Under the pieces are notes generated by a model. The model made no database searches. It had not been told where the DNA came from and saw nothing but the letters and a program-made list of their open reading frames with translations. Made by a program: the position numbers and the translations under genes. From DRTC01 sp964521025 (GTDB lineage Bacteria > Cloacimonadota > Cloacimonadia > Cloacimonadales > TCS61): a stretch of DNA of 23,023 bases. This document shows, one piece after another, positions 15,613 through 23,018 of the stretch (the first letter of the stretch is position 1; every line of letters starts with the position of its first letter). The stretch covers positions 1-23,023 of the forward strand of contig CAZFPK010000049.1 of the NCBI GenBank assembly GCA_964521025.1, written 5' to 3'.

Positions 15613-16506
15613 TTGGAAAGTAAAAAAGCATTAATAAATAAAAAACTCAAAATAGGATATAAAAGAACCTGTAATTGCTCAAGAACTCACATCAATTGTT
15701 TAACAGCAAAACAGTGGCTAAAAAACCAGATCGGTGTTTGGCAATTTCTTTATGAAAAACGCGATGTCCGCGATAAAGAGAAACATCCAGCTACATTTCC
15801 TATTTCTTTAGCGAAAAAGTGCATTGAACTTTTTAGTCACGAAGGTGAGCTGGTTTTAGATCCGTTTGTTGGTAGTGGAACAACTCTTGTTGCAGCACAA
15901 GATTTAAACAGAAATGCAGTTGGTTTTGATTTACATAAGAAATATATTGAACTTTGCAATTCAAGATTAGTTGCAGATAATATATTTAATAATTCAAAGC
16001 AAATTGCTATACAAGATGATGCAAGGAATATTGAAGAATATCTTGAAGATGAAACTATCAGTTTAATTTTGACCTCACCTCCATATAGCAATTTATTAAA
16101 TAGAAAACGAAAAAATAAGTCCAGACGAGATAGAAATAATGAACAACTTAATAAAATCGAACAATACTCCCAAGATGATAGAGATTTAGGAACCTATGAA
16201 ATAAATAAATATACAAAAGCAATGGGAAATATTTATGAGCAACTATTACCATTATTAAAAATAAAAGGTCATTGTATAATCAATGTTCCAGATATGTGGT
16301 GGGAAAATAAGAGAATTACAATTCATATTTCTGTTATTGAAGAATTAAGAAAACGAGGTTATGAGTTAAGAAATACAATAATCTGGGATAGAACAAATAT
16401 TGTTAATAGAATTGGTATCTTTGGTTGGCCAAGTAATTATATCACAATGGGAACAACATTTGAATATTTACTTGATTTTTGGAAACCACCAAAAATAAAA
16501 TATTAG
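15613..16506 (+). CDS. Type II DNA methyltransferase (probably N4-cytosine)
   Basis: A 297-aa protein starting at TTG 15613 after GGAG (15603-15606). It has motif X-like 'HPATFPISLAKKCIELF' (58-74), AdoMet-binding motif I 'LDPFVGSGTT' (82-91), then 'GFDLHKKYIEL', and the catalytic motif IV T154-S-P-P-Y158. TSPPY is typical of N4-cytosine enzymes, though some N6-adenine enzymes share it. Motif I precedes motif IV by only about 65 residues, with the likely target-recognition region afterwards. It ends in 'TTFEYLLDFWKPPK', a common end of this group. A small Cys cluster (C20, C22, C29) lies at the N-terminus. The stop overlaps the ribosome binding site of the endonuclease gene, so the two are one operon. 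It should protect host sites from the partner nuclease. The DNA is more AT-rich than its neighbours, which fits recent acquisition. Confidence 0.85.
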   Translation: MESKKALINKKLKIGYKRTCNCSRTHINCLTAKQWLKNQIGVWQFLYEKRDVRDKEKHPATFPISLAKKCIELFSHEGELVLDPFVGSGTTLVAAQDLNRNAVGFDLHKKYIELCNSRLVADNIFNNSKQIAIQDDARNIEEYLEDETISLILTSPPYSNLLNRKRKNKSRRDRNNEQLNKIEQYSQDDRDLGTYEINKYTKAMGNIYEQLLPLLKIKGHCIINVPDMWWENKRITIHISVIEELRKRGYELRNTIIWDRTNIVNRIGIFGWPSNYITMGTTFEYLLDFWKPPKIKY

Positions 16507-16516
16507 GAGCGAAGAT

Positions 16517-17299
16517 ATGGAATTATTCACAAAAGATCAATTAATTAAGGAACTTCAAAAAATAAAAGCGAGTGGTTGGATTAAAAACGCCAGACCAGGA
16601 AATGTTGGTGGTATTGGAAATACTTTAGAAGATTTATTATGTATCGAAGAAAATAATCTCCCAATTCCAAATGCTTCAGAGTGGGAATTGAAAACTCAAA
16701 GAATAAGCACATCTTCTTTAACAACTTTATTTCATATGGAACCTTCACCAAGAGCATTGCGTTTCGTTCCTCAAATATTTCTATTAAACTATGGTTGGAA
16801 ACATCAAGAAGCAGGTCTAAAATATCCTCAAAATGAAATGAGTTTTAGACAAACAATCAGCGGAAGAAATCGAAGTGATCGAGGATTCAAAGTTGTAATT
16901 ATTAGAGATGAACAAAAAGTTTTAATATCTTTCGATGCTAATTCAGTTTCGGAAAAACACTCTAATTGGCTACAATCTGTTAAAGATAGAATTGGATTAC
17001 ATGAACTAAATCCACAACCTTATTGGGGTTTCAACGATCTTTTTCATAAAGCCGGAACTAAATTATTGAACTGTTTTTATGTTCAAGCAAAGATCAAGAG
17101 GATTGAAGGGATTGAATTTTATCATTATACAGATATAATGATGTTACAAAATTTAAGCATCTATAAATTTCTATCAGCATTGGAGAATAATGATATTTTA
17201 GTAGATTTTGATGCAAGAACAGGACATAATCACGGAACTAAATTTCGTTTAAGACAAAATAAATTACCTGATTTATATGATAATGTTACAATAATTTAA
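16517..17299 (+). CDS. MvaI/BcnI-family type II restriction endonuclease
   Basis: A 260-aa protein beginning 10 bases after the methyltransferase stop (AGGAG at 16505-16509). It has the MvaI/BcnI layout: 'GGIGNTLEDLL' (Glu38 matches the metal-binding region), the nuclease motif 'EWELKTQR' with E57-x-K59, 'SLTTLF' following, 'FRQTISGRNRSDRGF', and the C-terminal recognition motif 'RTGHNHGTKFRL'. MvaI and BcnI are monomeric nickase-like enzymes cutting CCWGG and CCSGG respectively, so a CC-N-GG-like target is likely, but the exact base cannot be read from sequence. By my recollection of MvaI, the catalytic aspartate five residues before the E-x-K glutamate corresponds to Asn52 here, with Glu55 close by; activity might be altered. 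A terminator follows directly. Confidence 0.83.
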   Translation: MELFTKDQLIKELQKIKASGWIKNARPGNVGGIGNTLEDLLCIEENNLPIPNASEWELKTQRISTSSLTTLFHMEPSPRALRFVPQIFLLNYGWKHQEAGLKYPQNEMSFRQTISGRNRSDRGFKVVIIRDEQKVLISFDANSVSEKHSNWLQSVKDRIGLHELNPQPYWGFNDLFHKAGTKLLNCFYVQAKIKRIEGIEFYHYTDIMMLQNLSIYKFLSALENNDILVDFDARTGHNHGTKFRLRQNKLPDLYDNVTII

Positions 17300-17315
17300 C
17301 TAAAAGATATTTTTT

Positions 17316-17351
17316 ACTTCCGAATTTTTCAAAAACTTCGGAAGTTTTTTT
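17316..17351 (+). terminator. Rho-independent terminator after the restriction gene
   Basis: ACTTCCGAA (17316-17324) and TTCGGAAGT (17337-17345) form a 9-bp stem with a 12-base loop, followed by T-run 17345-17351. The T-run overlaps the stop codon of the clpB remnant on the other strand. Confidence 0.85.
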
Positions 17352-17484
17352 AGAATGTAAATCCCTCCCCATCAAATCCAATCTCAATTTTCTTTCCCGT
17401 CACAATCTTCCCTTCCAGCATTTCGATTGCCGGTTTATTCTCGATCTCTTTCCGGATAACTCGTTTGCGTGATCGTGCTCCAAA
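17350..17484 (-). pseudogene. Truncated duplicate of the clpB 3' end
   Basis: An open 44-codon fragment plus stop, read on the minus strand from 'FGARSRKRVIRKEIENK' to 'IEIGFDGEGFTF'. It matches the last residues of the complete ClpB encoded at 18008-20575 at 36 of 44 positions. At DNA level the two are nearly identical over about 90 bases around 'KKIEIGFDGE' and 'AIEMLEGK'. It begins abruptly at the FGAR codons, 15 bases after the toxin remnant's stop. It cannot make a functional chaperone. It is either a relic of an older clpB whose 3' end was displaced, or a segmental duplication. Confidence 0.88.
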
Positions 17485-17499
17485 CTATTTATTAAAAGA

Positions 17500-17718
17500 T
17501 TATCTATAAATATTTTTTCTATGTCCCACTGAAACGATCAGAATAGTCAGTTTCTTATGTTCGATCTCATAAATGATCCTGTAATTTCCAATCCTGATCC
17601 TGAATGCATTGCTTGCTTTAAGTTTTCGGGAATTCTTTGGTCTTGGTTCTTTTGCTAAAGCTCCTATCGAATTAATTAATCTTGTTCGATACCGTGTATC
17701 TATTTTCGTAAATTTCTT
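17500..17718 (-). pseudogene. RelE/ParE-type toxin, 5'-truncated
   Basis: 72 codons on the minus strand read 'KKFTKIDTRYRTRLINSI', 'ALAKEPRPKNSRKLKAS', 'NAFRIRIGNYRIIYEIEHKK' and end 'VSVGHRKNIYR' before TAA. This is the characteristic C-terminal three quarters of a RelE/ParE mRNA interferase or gyrase-type toxin (RIRxGxYRIIYEI, VGHRxxIY). The frame runs up into a TAA at 17719-17721 with no start codon, so the N-terminus is lost or shifted. The catalytic-site Arg/His residues at the end are retained. It overlaps the antitoxin remnant in another frame. Confidence 0.8.
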
Positions 17719-17897
17719 TTAATGCATCATCAAAGAGAATTGGTCTGAGGGAGTGGCTTTTATCTTATCGTATTCTGTTATGTCATCTAATTCTTCCAAT
17801 GCTTTTAAAATCTTCTTCCATACTTTCATAGGTAACAGCACTGCTTTTTAATGATTACCTTCATCAACCAGGTATTCCAGATGAAAATATTTTGCAT
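17672..17897 (-). pseudogene. Antitoxin remnant (type II, Phd/YefM-like tail)
   Basis: An ATG at 17897 with a perfect GGAGG just upstream starts a frame that is soon disrupted. The recognisable antitoxin reading is pieced from two frames: 'HLEYLVDEGNH', then an in-frame TAA at 17848-17850, then 'KAVLLPMKVWKKILKALEEL', 'DDITEYDKIKATPSD', a frameshift, and 'ILFDDALKEIYENR'. The 'KAVLLP...W...LLEELED' and 'DALKEI' pattern is typical of antitoxins paired with RelE toxins. With at least two lesions it should be non-functional. The rest of the gap up to clpB (17898-18007) is AT-rich and shows no gene or clear terminator. Confidence 0.65.
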
Positions 17898-18007
17898 AAT
17901 TCCTCCACCAAAATTCATTCTTTAGACACGAGTATAGATTTCATTATTTAGTTTACCTTTCAATAACAAAACTTAGTTTATTTATTCAAACTTAGGAAGT
18001 CATCATT

Positions 18008-20575
18008 TCAGATATCGAATCTTTCCCCATCAAATCCAATCTCAATTTTCTTTCCCGTCAAAATCTTCCCTTCCAGCATCTCGATCGCCAGTTTATTCTC
18101 GATCTCTTTCTGAATAACTCTTTTCAAAGGACGCGCACCGAATTGCGGATCAAAGCCGAGTTCTGCTATTTGAGAAATCGCTGAATCTGTAAATTCTATT
18201 TCGATATTCTTGTCTTTTATGCGTGACTTAAGAAGATTCAACTGTAATTCTACTATCTTTTTTATCTGTTCTTTATCAAGTCTGTGGAAAATAATGATAT
18301 CGTCGAGACGATTGAGAAATTCCGGTCGGAAATATTGCTGGAGAGATTCCTTCAGTTTGGATTTGATTTCGGTTTCCGGTTTATCTCCCATTTCATAAAT
18401 AAATTGAGATGCTACATTAGAAGTCATTATTATTACGGTGTTTTTGAAATCAACAGTTCTGCCTTTTCCGTCTGTTAACCTGCCATCATCGAGAATTTGC
18501 AGGAGAACATTGAATACATCATGATGAGCTTTTTCGATCTCGTCGAAGAGGATATTGCTGTAAGGTTTTCTGCGAACTGCTTCCGTCAAATATCCACCCT
18601 GTTCATAACCGACATAACCGGGAGGAGCACCGATCAGACGAGCAACTGAATGTTTTTCCATAAATTCGCTCATATCGATGCGAATGATGGATTTCTCTGA
18701 ATTGAAAAGGAATTCTGCCAGAGTTTTCGCCAGTTCGGTTTTGCCAACTCCGGTCGGTCCCATAAAAAGAACAGAACCGATCGGTTTATTTTCATCGGAA
18801 AGTCCGCTGCGTGATCTTCTGATCGCATTGGAAAGAGCAGCGATTCCTTCTTTCTGACCAATTACTCGCTTGGAGAGAACATTTTCCATTTTCACCAATT
18901 TTTGCAGTTCGCTCTGCATCAATTTACTGACCGGAATTCCAGTCCATTTTGCCACAACTTCTGCGATCAGTTCTTCATCGATGTGTTCTTTGAGTAGTTG
19001 CTGATCTTTGGGAATTTCCTGCAATTTTGTTTTGAGAGTTTCCAGTTCTTTTTGTTTAGATGTCAGCACGCCATATTTCAGTTCGGAAACTTTTCCCAAT
19101 TCACCTCTGCGTTCGGCAATTTCCGCTTCCGCTTTGATGTTATCGATTTCTTCCGAAAGAATGCTGATCTGTTTGAGCAGGTTTTTCTCAAATTCCCAAC
19201 GAATTTTCATATCGGATTGAGTCTGTCGTAATTTTCCCATTTCTTCGGAAATATTTTTCAAACGCTCTTTACCGGAAGCATCTTTTTCCTTTTTCAAAGA
19301 AAGTTTCTCGATCTCCAATTGTCGAATTTTCCTTTCAATCTCATCGAGTTCGATTGGCATAGAATTGATCTCCATCCGCAAACTGGCACACGCTTCATCC
19401 ACCAGGTCGATGGCTTTATCCGGCAGGAATCTATCCGAAATATAACGGTTGGAAAGAACTGCTGCTGAGACCAGAGCATTGTCCGTAATCTGAACTCCGT
19501 GATGAACTTCGTATTTTTCCTTGATCCCGCGCAGAATGGAAATCGTATCATTCACATCCGGCTCATCGACCAGAACCGGTTGGAATCTCCTTTCCAGAGC
19601 CGCATCTTTTTCGATGTATTTGCGATATTCATCGAGTGTAGTTGCTCCCACACAATGAAGTGTTCCTCTTGCCAGAGCGGGTTTCAGCATATTGGAAGCA
19701 TCGACCGCTCCTTCTGCTGCTCCAGCTCCGACAACTGTGTGCAATTCATCTATGAACAGAATGATCTTGCCTTCTGCTTTCTCTACTTCCTTTAAAACTG
19801 CTTTCAAGCGGTCTTCGAATTCCCCTCTGAATTTCGCTCCTGCCAGAAGTGCTCCCATATCGAGTTCCACAATATCTTTGTTTTTCAGATTATCCGGAAC
19901 ATCATGGTCTATAATTCGTCGTGCCAAACCTTCCACAATCGCCGTTTTGCCAACTCCCGGATCGCCGATCAAAACAGGATTGTTCTTTCTTCTGCGAGAC
20001 AAAGTCTGGATAGTTCTACGAATCTCATCATCTCTCCCGATAACCGGATCGAGTTTTCCCAATCTTGCCAGTTTTGTCAGGTTGCGCGCATATTTTTCCA
20101 ATGCCTGGTATTTAGATTCCGGGTCTTGATCCGTTACTTTTTGCAAACCTCTTAATTCCTTCAAAACCATCAGAATCCGGTTTTTATCGATCTTGAATTT
20201 CTTCAAAATATTCGTGATCTTACTTTTCTCGACCATTCCCAAAAGCAAATGTTCCACACTGACATAATCATCCTGCAGGTCTTTGGCTTCTTTTTCTGCC
20301 TGCGTTAAAATTTTGTTCGATTCCTGTGAAATCGTTATTTGATAAACACCACTAATCGCTGGAATTTTCTGGATTTCAGAGGAAATTTCATTTTTCAAAG
20401 CAGAAACATCGACATCGATTTTCTTTAATAAAGAAATAAGAAAACTCTCTTCATCCGAAATCAAAGCAGATAACAAATGAAGCGATGTTATTTCCTGATT
20501 GTTATTCTCTTCGGTTATCTGCCTGGCTTTTTCCAGGGCTTCTTGAGATTTTACAGTTAACCTGTTTAGGTTCAT
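18008..20575 (-). CDS. clpB: ClpB disaggregase (Hsp100 AAA+ chaperone)
   Basis: An 855-aa protein. I choose the ATG at 20575 (MNLNRLTVKSQEALEKA), preceded by AAAGGAGG on its strand; an extension to 20638 has no such support. Domains run in the standard order: N-terminal Clp repeats (1-145), AAA1 with Walker A G204-D-P-G-V-G-K-T211 and Walker B 'IILFIDELHT', a long coiled-coil M domain (about 400-530), and AAA2 with Walker A G606-P-T-G-V-G-K-T613, 'NILFDEIEKAH' and 'DDGRLTDGKGRTVDF'. The M domain and the absence of an SspB/ClpP loop identify ClpB rather than ClpA or ClpC. It dissolves protein aggregates with DnaK. It diverges from hsp20 across a CIRCE operator, so both should be heat-induced through HrcA. 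Confidence 0.96.
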   Translation of the reverse strand: MNLNRLTVKSQEALEKARQITEENNNQEITSLHLLSALISDEESFLISLLKKIDVDVSALKNEISSEIQKIPAISGVYQITISQESNKILTQAEKEAKDLQDDYVSVEHLLLGMVEKSKITNILKKFKIDKNRILMVLKELRGLQKVTDQDPESKYQALEKYARNLTKLARLGKLDPVIGRDDEIRRTIQTLSRRRKNNPVLIGDPGVGKTAIVEGLARRIIDHDVPDNLKNKDIVELDMGALLAGAKFRGEFEDRLKAVLKEVEKAEGKIILFIDELHTVVGAGAAEGAVDASNMLKPALARGTLHCVGATTLDEYRKYIEKDAALERRFQPVLVDEPDVNDTISILRGIKEKYEVHHGVQITDNALVSAAVLSNRYISDRFLPDKAIDLVDEACASLRMEINSMPIELDEIERKIRQLEIEKLSLKKEKDASGKERLKNISEEMGKLRQTQSDMKIRWEFEKNLLKQISILSEEIDNIKAEAEIAERRGELGKVSELKYGVLTSKQKELETLKTKLQEIPKDQQLLKEHIDEELIAEVVAKWTGIPVSKLMQSELQKLVKMENVLSKRVIGQKEGIAALSNAIRRSRSGLSDENKPIGSVLFMGPTGVGKTELAKTLAEFLFNSEKSIIRIDMSEFMEKHSVARLIGAPPGYVGYEQGGYLTEAVRRKPYSNILFDEIEKAHHDVFNVLLQILDDGRLTDGKGRTVDFKNTVIIMTSNVASQFIYEMGDKPETEIKSKLKESLQQYFRPEFLNRLDDIIIFHRLDKEQIKKIVELQLNLLKSRIKDKNIEIEFTDSAISQIAELGFDPQFGARPLKRVIQKEIENKLAIEMLEGKILTGKKIEIGFDGERFDI

Positions 20576-20678
20576 GAGCCCTCCTTTTAAACAGCGAATA
20601 ACTACTGATAATTTGCATTCGCTTATTTTCATCGCCAATCAGGGGATTTGTAACGATGAATAAACAGTTATTCCTCGT

Positions 20679-20698
20679 CTCAAAGCAGGAGCTTTGAG
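20679..20698 (-). other. Hairpin in the clpB 5' leader
   Basis: CTCAAAG (20679-20685) and CTTTGAG (20692-20698) form a 7-bp stem with loop CAGGAG. It lies in the inferred 5' untranslated region of clpB. It may be a small dispersed repeat or a leader stem; no temperature-sensing role can be claimed. Confidence 0.4.
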
Positions 20699-20708
20699 TT
20701 ACAGTGAC

Positions 20709-20736
20709 AAGATAATCCTTATCCGATGCTTGCCAA
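20709..20736 (-). promoter_or_regulatory. Candidate sigma70-type promoter of clpB
   Basis: On the minus strand, TTGGCA (20731-20736) is followed after 16 bases by TATCTT (20709-20714). It lies 8 bases downstream of the CIRCE element, as viewed from clpB. Transcription would start near 20702, giving a leader of about 125 bases. Confidence 0.5.
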
Positions 20737-20744
20737 CAAGTTTT

Positions 20745-20771
20745 TTAGCACTCTCCTGAAAAGACTGCTAA
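20745..20771. promoter_or_regulatory. CIRCE element (HrcA operator)
   Basis: TTAGCACTC-N9-GACTGCTAA. The canonical CIRCE is TTAGCACTC-N9-GAGTGCTAA, so 17 of 18 arm positions fit and the spacer is exactly 9. It lies between divergent clpB and hsp20, a few bases from both -35 boxes, so one HrcA site probably represses both. The hrcA gene is not in the window. Confidence 0.92.
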
Positions 20772-20778
20772 TTTTTAT

Positions 20779-20806
20779 TTGACATTCTTTTTTTTCGGAT
20801 TATGTT
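20779..20806 (+). promoter_or_regulatory. Candidate sigma70-type promoter of hsp20
   Basis: A perfect TTGACA (20779-20784), a 16-base spacer containing a T-run, then TATGTT (20801-20806). The -35 box starts 7 bases after the CIRCE element, a position where bound HrcA would block polymerase. Confidence 0.65.
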
Positions 20807-20841
20807 ATCTGCGTGAATCAGAATTAAAGGAGGAAAGAAAA

Positions 20842-21273
20842 ATGAGACACTTACCTATAAGACGAAATAGAAGGGATTTTTTCCCGATGATGTCTGTCTT
20901 TGATAATTTCTTCAATAATTATCCGGAAGAAGATAAAGACAGGGAAAATGTACGAAGAATGGCGATCGATCTGGTCGAAAATGACAAAGATTATGAAGTC
21001 GTGGCTAACCTTCCCGGCATCAAAAAAGATAATATCAAGATTTCCATAAACGATAACGAACTCGTGATCGATGCTAAACAGGAAGAGAAAAAGGAAGAAA
21101 AAAAAGATTCTTACTACAGATGTGAGCGCTACAGTGGAAACTATCGTAGATCGCTTACTCTTACCGATCACTGTGATTCTGATAAGATCAAAGCCAAGTT
21201 CGAAGATGGTGTTCTGAATCTGACAATTCCAAAAAAAAAACCTGTTCCTGCTAAAGAAATCAAAATCGGGTAA
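20842..21273 (+). CDS. Small heat shock protein (Hsp20/alpha-crystallin family)
   Basis: A 143-aa protein starting at ATG 20842 after AAAGGAGG (20826-20833). A TTG-started extension to 20779 would run through the promoter and is rejected. The N-terminal arm (about 1-38) is aromatic-rich ('FFPMMSVFDNFFNNY'). The alpha-crystallin domain follows (about 42-135) with 'AIDLVENDKDYEVVANLPGI', 'NDNELVIDAKQEE', 'CERYSGNYRRSLTL' and 'KFEDGVLNLTIPKK'. The C-terminal tail is short, ending 'PAKEIKIG', which contains the I-x-I contact motif used for oligomer assembly. It is an ATP-independent holdase that passes clients to DnaK/ClpB. Its CIRCE and promoter are immediately upstream, and a strong terminator makes it a single-gene unit. 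Confidence 0.94.
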   Translation: MRHLPIRRNRRDFFPMMSVFDNFFNNYPEEDKDRENVRRMAIDLVENDKDYEVVANLPGIKKDNIKISINDNELVIDAKQEEKKEEKKDSYYRCERYSGNYRRSLTLTDHCDSDKIKAKFEDGVLNLTIPKKKPVPAKEIKIG

Positions 21274-21286
21274 AAGCGATTCTAAC

Positions 21287-21318
21287 AGAAGCCGTAAGAA
21301 ATTACGGCTTCTTTTTTT
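21287..21318 (+). terminator. Rho-independent terminator of hsp20
   Basis: AGAAGCCGTAA (21287-21297) and TTACGGCTTCT (21302-21312) form an 11-bp perfect stem with GAAA loop, followed by TTTTTT to 21318. It is the strongest terminator in the window. Confidence 0.93.
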
Positions 21319-21419
21319 GACAAAAATACCACCGATTTTTTTTTGTAACTAAAATCAGTAGAAAACATTGAATAAAGAAAGTGATTTTTAATATTTAATT
21401 TTAAAAATTGGAGGAATTT

Positions 21420-22871
21420 ATGTTTCACAGAAAAAATTTACTGCTCATTATTATTATATTCGCAAGTCAAATATTTGCACAGTTGCCCATTACGAAAGAT
21501 AATAAAAGTCCTTTTGTCGATGTTGTGAAGAATATTCGCGAATCAGTAGTAAACATCCAGGTCGATTATGAAGTCAAAACCGGAACAAGAGGAAATTTTC
21601 CATTTGACGATGAATTTTTTAAATTCTTTTTCCCTGATCAATTTCGCAATCCGCAACCGAAAAGTCGTCGATCAATGCAAATGGGAAGCGGTTTTATCTT
21701 TAACAGAGACGGAAATGATGTTTTTATCATCACGAACAATCATGTAGTGGAAAATGGCGAAGATGGAAAAATAACTGTTACTCTTGCCGACAAAGCCAAA
21801 TATGATGCGGAAATAGTTGGTCTTGATTCTGCATCAGATATAGCACTTATTAAGATAGAAGTTGGAAATGATGATGAAGTTACAATTGCTCCTTTGGGTG
21901 ATTCCGACGAAATCGAGATCGGAGATTGGGCGATCGCGATCGGAAATCCCTTCGGACAACTCGGATTGGAAAGAACTGTTACGGTAGGAGTTATATCTGC
22001 AACTGGTCGCTCCAATTTACATTTTGGAAATGACTCTCCGACTTTCCAGAACTATATCCAAACAGACGCTGCTATAAATCCCGGGAATAGTGGTGGTCCA
22101 CTCGTTAATATCAAAGGAGAAGTAATCGGTGTGAATGCCGCCATAACCAGCACGAGCGGTGGAAATATGGGTATCGGATTTGCTATTCCAGCTGATTTGA
22201 CCAAAGAAGTTGTTGATGATCTGATCTCTGAAGGAAAAGTTACGAGAGCTTATTTAGGTATTTATTTGCAGGAGATAACCTCCGATCTGCGTAAAAGCTT
22301 CGATCTTGATGAAATTGCCGGTGTGCTTGTCAGTCAGGTGATCGAGGACACTCCTGCAGAAGATGCTGGTTTGAAGAACGGTGATGTGATCATCGAATTT
22401 GATCATAAAAAAGTGGAAAATGTTTCTAAATTTATGTTAATGGTTGCCGGCAGTGAGATCGGGAAAAAAATCCCTTTAAAAATCGTGAGGAAGAAAAAAG
22501 AAAAAGAACTGGTTGTCGAACTGATTGAAAGACCATCTGAAGACCTTTCGATAGCCAAAGGTACCTCAAATGAAAGCACAGAATGGTTAGGCCTGGAAGT
22601 AGAGAGTTTAAATGGTGATTTTGCTAAAAGAAATGAGATCGAAGAAGAAAACGGTGTTGTTATCACAAAAATAGAAAATAATACACCAGCATCGAGTTCA
22701 GGTTTAGGAATTGGAGATGTAATCCTGGAAATCAATAATCGTTCAATAGAAGATATAAAAAAATATAAAAACATCCTTAATGAAATACAAGATGAAGATA
22801 ATGAAATAATCCTCTTTTATGTGAAATCGAAAAGAGGGGGATATCGATTCGTACCGGTGAATGTTGAATAA
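21420..22871 (+). CDS. HtrA/DegP-family periplasmic serine protease
   Basis: A 483-aa protein. ATG 21420 follows GGAGG (21409-21413); the upstream TTG at 21408 overlaps that site. A signal peptide ends near IFAQ (about residue 20). A trypsin-like domain follows with an intact triad: H108 in 'TNNHVVEN', D140 in 'SASDIALIKI', S224 in 'PGNSGGPLVN'. A Q-linker/LA loop (about 50-85) is rich in Phe and basic residues. Two PDZ domains follow (about 270-365 and 390-480), the first with 'YLGIYLQEI' and the second with 'WLGLEVESL'. The arrangement matches DegP/DegQ/MucD. It degrades or refolds damaged envelope proteins. It follows the hsp20 terminator, so it has its own promoter, and it completes a stress-protein block. 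No CIRCE was found before it. Confidence 0.94.
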   Translation: MFHRKNLLLIIIIFASQIFAQLPITKDNKSPFVDVVKNIRESVVNIQVDYEVKTGTRGNFPFDDEFFKFFFPDQFRNPQPKSRRSMQMGSGFIFNRDGNDVFIITNNHVVENGEDGKITVTLADKAKYDAEIVGLDSASDIALIKIEVGNDDEVTIAPLGDSDEIEIGDWAIAIGNPFGQLGLERTVTVGVISATGRSNLHFGNDSPTFQNYIQTDAAINPGNSGGPLVNIKGEVIGVNAAITSTSGGNMGIGFAIPADLTKEVVDDLISEGKVTRAYLGIYLQEITSDLRKSFDLDEIAGVLVSQVIEDTPAEDAGLKNGDVIIEFDHKKVENVSKFMLMVAGSEIGKKIPLKIVRKKKEKELVVELIERPSEDLSIAKGTSNESTEWLGLEVESLNGDFAKRNEIEEENGVVITKIENNTPASSSGLGIGDVILEINNRSIEDIKKYKNILNEIQDEDNEIILFYVKSKRGGYRFVPVNVE

Positions 22872-22906
22872 TAGCCACGAAAAAACACAGAAGTCACAAA
22901 AATAAC

Positions 22907-22946
22907 AAAAACTTCCGAAGTATCAAAAACTCCGGAAGTTTTTTTT
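22907..22946 (+). terminator. Rho-independent terminator of the HtrA gene
   Basis: AAAACTTCCG (22907-22916) and CGGAAGTTTT (22933-22942) form a 10-bp stem, followed by a T-run to 22946. It has the same ACTTCCG/CGGAAGT core as the terminator at 17316. Confidence 0.85.
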
Positions 22947-22949
22947 ACA

Positions 22950-23018
22950 CCTGCAGAGGGATTTGAATCCCCGTCCGGCAACCGCCGGATAACAGCCACC
23001 CGCTCATTGTTGCAGAAT
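22950..23018 (-). other. tRNA-like structured sequence, possibly degenerate
   Basis: On the minus strand there is a T-arm-like word (GGGATTCAAATCCC), preceded by a strong stem TCCGG-CGGTTG-CCGGA where an anticodon arm would lie. Before that is a D-arm-like AACA...TGTT enclosing GCGGGTGG, and outer CTGCA/TGCAG pairing. However, the presumed anticodon loop has six bases and lacks U33, and the T stem has an A where G53 is expected. It may be a tRNA pseudogene, a fragment of another tRNA-like RNA, or an RNA extending beyond the window edge. Confidence 0.25.

Noticed and set aside
17941..18007. Terminator for clpB downstream of its stop
   Set aside because: The segment holds two direct copies of AAACTTAG rather than an inverted repeat; no stem plus T-run is seen on the clpB strand.
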